NCBI GenBank assembly: GCA_947653315.1
Contig: CANTGP010000151.1
Location: 1 to 7,150, forward strand
DNA: 7,150 bases
Direction of reading: 5' to 3'
DNA from: an uncultured Lachnospiraceae bacterium
GTDB taxonomy: Bacteria > Bacillota > Clostridia > Lachnospirales > Lachnospiraceae
How positions within the stretch are numbered: the stretch's first letter is position 1; the number at the start of each line of letters is the position of its first letter. Made by a program: the position numbers and the translations under genes. The notes under the pieces are model-generated. The model made no database searches. It saw only the letters and a list, made by a program, of their open reading frames with translations, and was not told the DNA's origin. This document shows positions 5,525 through 7,150 of this stretch, piece by piece.

Positions 5525-6904
5525 ATGGAAGAAAGAAGGAAGAAAGAAGAACGGAAGGAAGAAGAATGGGAAAAAGCGCTCTTGGTAGGAGTGGATACCG
5601 GACAGGAGGATGATTTTCCACGTTCCATGAAGGAACTTGGGGAACTGGCAAAAGCCTGCAATATGACGGTGGCCGGGGTGGTCACGCAGAAGATGGCGGC
5701 GGTAAACAAAGCCTATTACATCGGAGCGGGAAAAGTAAAGGAGGTCACGGAGTATGCCAAAGCGCTGGAGGCGGATATTATCTTATTCGATAATTCCCTG
5801 ACCCCGTCCCAACTGCGTAACCTTCAGAAAGAAACGGGCAAACCGGTTTTGGACCGCACGGCGCTCATTTTGGATATTTTTTCCCTGCGGGCGAAGACGA
5901 GGGAAGCGAAGCTACAGGTGGAAACGGCAAGGCTGCAATACCTGATGTCCCGTTTAGTGGGAATGCATGACGCCCTGACCAGACAGGGAGGAACCAGCGG
6001 AAGCATGAGCAGCAGGGGCGCCGGGGAGAAGAAACTGGAATTGGACAGGCGTAAAATCGAACACAGGCTTTCGGAGCTTGGGCGGGAACTGGAGGAAGTG
6101 GCAAAAGAGCGGGAAACCCAGGGAAAAAAACGGCAGGAATCACGGATACCGAAAGTTTCTTTGGTGGGCTATACGAACGCAGGAAAATCCACGCTGATGA
6201 ACCGGATGCTGGAGACATACGGAACCTGCCCGGGCGGGGAGGAAAAGAAAGTACTGGAAAAGGATATGCTGTTTGCCACTTTGGACACCACGGTACGCAA
6301 CATCAGCTTCGGGAACGGCAGGGAAATCCTTCTTTCCGATACCGTGGGATTCATCCATAAGCTGCCCCACGGACTGGTCAAGGCATTCCGTTCCACGCTG
6401 GAGGAAGTGAAAAACGCGGATTTGCTGCTTTGTGTTGTGGACTGCTCCGACGAAAACCATAAACAGCAGATGAAAGTCACGGAAGAAACGCTGTTGGAAA
6501 TCGGCGCTGCGGATATCCCCAAGATTATTGTGTACAACAAAGCGGATTTATGCCGTGAAAACGAGGAAGCGGCGGAAACAGACAACGAATCCCGAAGCGG
6601 CAGGGATTTGGGCATGGGAAGCGTCAGACTGCCCGAAGTCATCGGGACGGATAAAATTTACCTGTCCGCCAAAAGCGGGGAGGGCATGGAAGAACTGGCG
6701 CAGATGATCCAAAACAAAGTGTTCGCCGGTTATATGCGGACAAGATTCCTGTTTCCTTATGAGAAAGGGCAGGCGGTGTCATGGCTGATGGAACATGCCG
6801 CTGTCCATGCCAGGGAATATACGGAGCAGGGGATCGCCGTTATCGCCGACTGCCATAAGGCGGATGTGGGGAAATACCGGGAGTATGTGGTGGGAGAGTC
6901 ATAA
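5525..6904 (+). CDS. hflX: GTPase HflX
   Basis: A 459-residue ribosome-associated GTPase; characterised homologues bind the 50S subunit and split stalled or stress-inactivated ribosomes. The N-terminal HflX domain spans about 17-160 and contains AYYIGAGKVKEV (63-74) and LFDNSLTPSQLRNL (87-100). A Gly/Ser-rich linker with SRGAGEKKLELDRR (163-176) leads to a helical coiled coil (about 170-205). The GTPase domain follows: G1 GYTNAGKST at 215-223, G2 TT at 255-256, G3 DTVG at 272-275, G4 NKAD at 338-341, G5 SAK at 381-383. The stretch between G4 and G5 (342-376) is long and contains an acidic insert that is probably a disordered loop. The ATG at 5525 follows AAAGG (5509-5513), about 11 bases upstream, a little far. 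The first residues are almost all Glu, Lys and Arg, encoded by an 11-bp tandem repeat. Last gene of the ispF cluster. Confidence 0.96.
   Translation: MEERRKKEERKEEEWEKALLVGVDTGQEDDFPRSMKELGELAKACNMTVAGVVTQKMAAVNKAYYIGAGKVKEVTEYAKALEADIILFDNSLTPSQLRNLQKETGKPVLDRTALILDIFSLRAKTREAKLQVETARLQYLMSRLVGMHDALTRQGGTSGSMSSRGAGEKKLELDRRKIEHRLSELGRELEEVAKERETQGKKRQESRIPKVSLVGYTNAGKSTLMNRMLETYGTCPGGEEKKVLEKDMLFATLDTTVRNISFGNGREILLSDTVGFIHKLPHGLVKAFRSTLEEVKNADLLLCVVDCSDENHKQQMKVTEETLLEIGAADIPKIIVYNKADLCRENEEAAETDNESRSGRDLGMGSVRLPEVIGTDKIYLSAKSGEGMEELAQMIQNKVFAGYMRTRFLFPYEKGQAVSWLMEHAAVHAREYTEQGIAVIADCHKADVGKYREYVVGES
5527..5548 (+). repeat. Tandem 11-bp polypurine repeat at the start of hflX
   Basis: GGAAGAAAGAA occurs twice back to back (5527-5537 and 5538-5548), starting at the last base of the start codon. 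The surrounding tract 5527-5576 has only two pyrimidines. The 11-base unit is not a multiple of three, so gaining or losing one unit would shift the hflX frame. Only two copies are present here, and variation is not shown. Confidence 0.8.
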
Positions 6905-7007
6905 CGGTTCAGCCTGAATGTTGTGTTGGAGGGCGGACGCCCGGGAGGGATTTTTTGGCGGGGCGGCGGCAGCGGGATTGCCTGTCCCGGTTTTCCGTGC
7001 ACTTTTT
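6905..7007. other. Gene-free stretch after hflX
   Basis: No open frame with a ribosome binding site or recognisable protein was found. There are weak hairpins: GGGC-GGAC-GCCC (6931-6942) followed, eight bases on, by a T6 run (6951-6956), and CGGGA/TCCCG (6973-6977 with 6985-6989) followed by GTTTT. Neither has the tight stem-then-T-run arrangement of a strong terminator, but one may end the hflX transcript. The sequence is unusually G-rich. Confidence 0.4.
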
Positions 7008-7095
7008 CCGCGAGCAACGAGTCAAGTAGACGTGCTTGCACGTCTATTTGACGACTGCCGCGAGAGGCCAATGCCCCGGATGGGGTATTGGCCTT
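7008..7095. repeat. Twin-hairpin palindromic element
   Basis: Two long hairpins lie side by side. The first pairs GTCAAGTAGACGTGC (7021-7035) with GCACGTCTATTTGAC (7038-7052); 14 of 15 positions are Watson-Crick and the other is a G-U pair, and the fold ends in a CUUG tetraloop closed by G-C. The second pairs GGCCAATGCCCC (7066-7077) with GGGGTATTGGCC (7082-7093), 11 of 12 Watson-Crick plus one G-U, around loop GGAT. A7065-T7094 extends the stem. The seven-base motif CCGCGAG occurs before the first hairpin (7008-7014) and again before the second (7058-7064). No T-run follows on either strand, so neither is a typical terminator. It looks like a REP-type or mobile palindromic repeat, or a structured RNA; the window contains a single copy. 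Confidence 0.75.
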
Positions 7096-7150
7096 CGGCT
7101 GGGAGTTTCTAAGCAGAATGGCATCGGTTCTCACAGGCTGCGGGCGTCCT

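Noticed and set aside
4613..5709. Long minus-strand frames opposite the acetyltransferase gene (288 and 247 residues)
   Set aside because: Cys/Phe/Arg/Ser-rich shadow translations with no recognisable domain, opposite a clear plus-strand coding gene.
6757..7134. Minus-strand 125-residue frame and plus-strand 64-residue frame (6918-7112) over the right end
   Set aside because: They have no ribosome binding site, and the minus frame overlaps hflX. Their apparent peptides come from the twin-hairpin repeat.
1..7150. CRISPR array, transposase, integrase, toxin-antitoxin or defence system
   Set aside because: No regularly spaced direct repeats and no protein motifs of these systems were found in any plausible frame.

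Overview
The window looks like a chromosomal segment from a Gram-positive Clostridia genome, most likely Lachnospiraceae. This is inferred from about 50% G+C with strong AGGAGG-type ribosome binding sites, a non-mevalonate isoprenoid gene (ispF), a Firmicutes-style HflX, and a chemoreceptor of the clostridial type. No gene-level taxonomic marker was tested, so the family assignment is an inference.

Layout from left to right: (1) 38-1726 (+), a complete methyl-accepting chemotaxis protein. (2) 1783-2064 (+), a 93-residue protein of unknown function with its own extended -10 promoter and a 14-bp perfect inverted repeat inside the coding sequence. (3) A minus-strand block read right to left: a 159-residue two-repeat beta-rich protein (3527-3048), a tRNA-Ala(CGC) gene with a clear promoter (2973-2901), a stable hairpin (2859-2809), and a 231-residue protein resembling DUF4304 (2734-2039). 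The last gene's 3' end overlaps the 93-residue gene convergently. (4) A divergent promoter region at 3528-3734. (5) A plus-strand cluster: ispF (3735-4310), an Eis-like GNAT acetyltransferase (GTG start at 4298, to 5431, overlapping ispF) and the ribosome-associated GTPase hflX (5525-6904). (6) A gene-free tail, 6905-7150, with two long hairpins at 7021-7095 that resemble an interspersed palindromic repeat more than a terminator.

The genes do not form one pathway. ispF and the acetyltransferase are probably translationally coupled, because the acetyltransferase's Shine-Dalgarno lies inside the last codons of ispF, and hflX probably follows on the same transcript. The chemoreceptor is an orphan here, with no che genes beside it. 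I see no integrase, transposase, CRISPR array or defence cassette. The least explained items are the twin-hairpin element at the right end, the hairpin embedded in the small gene, the cysteine-rich tail on IspF, and the duplicated fold of the 159-residue protein.
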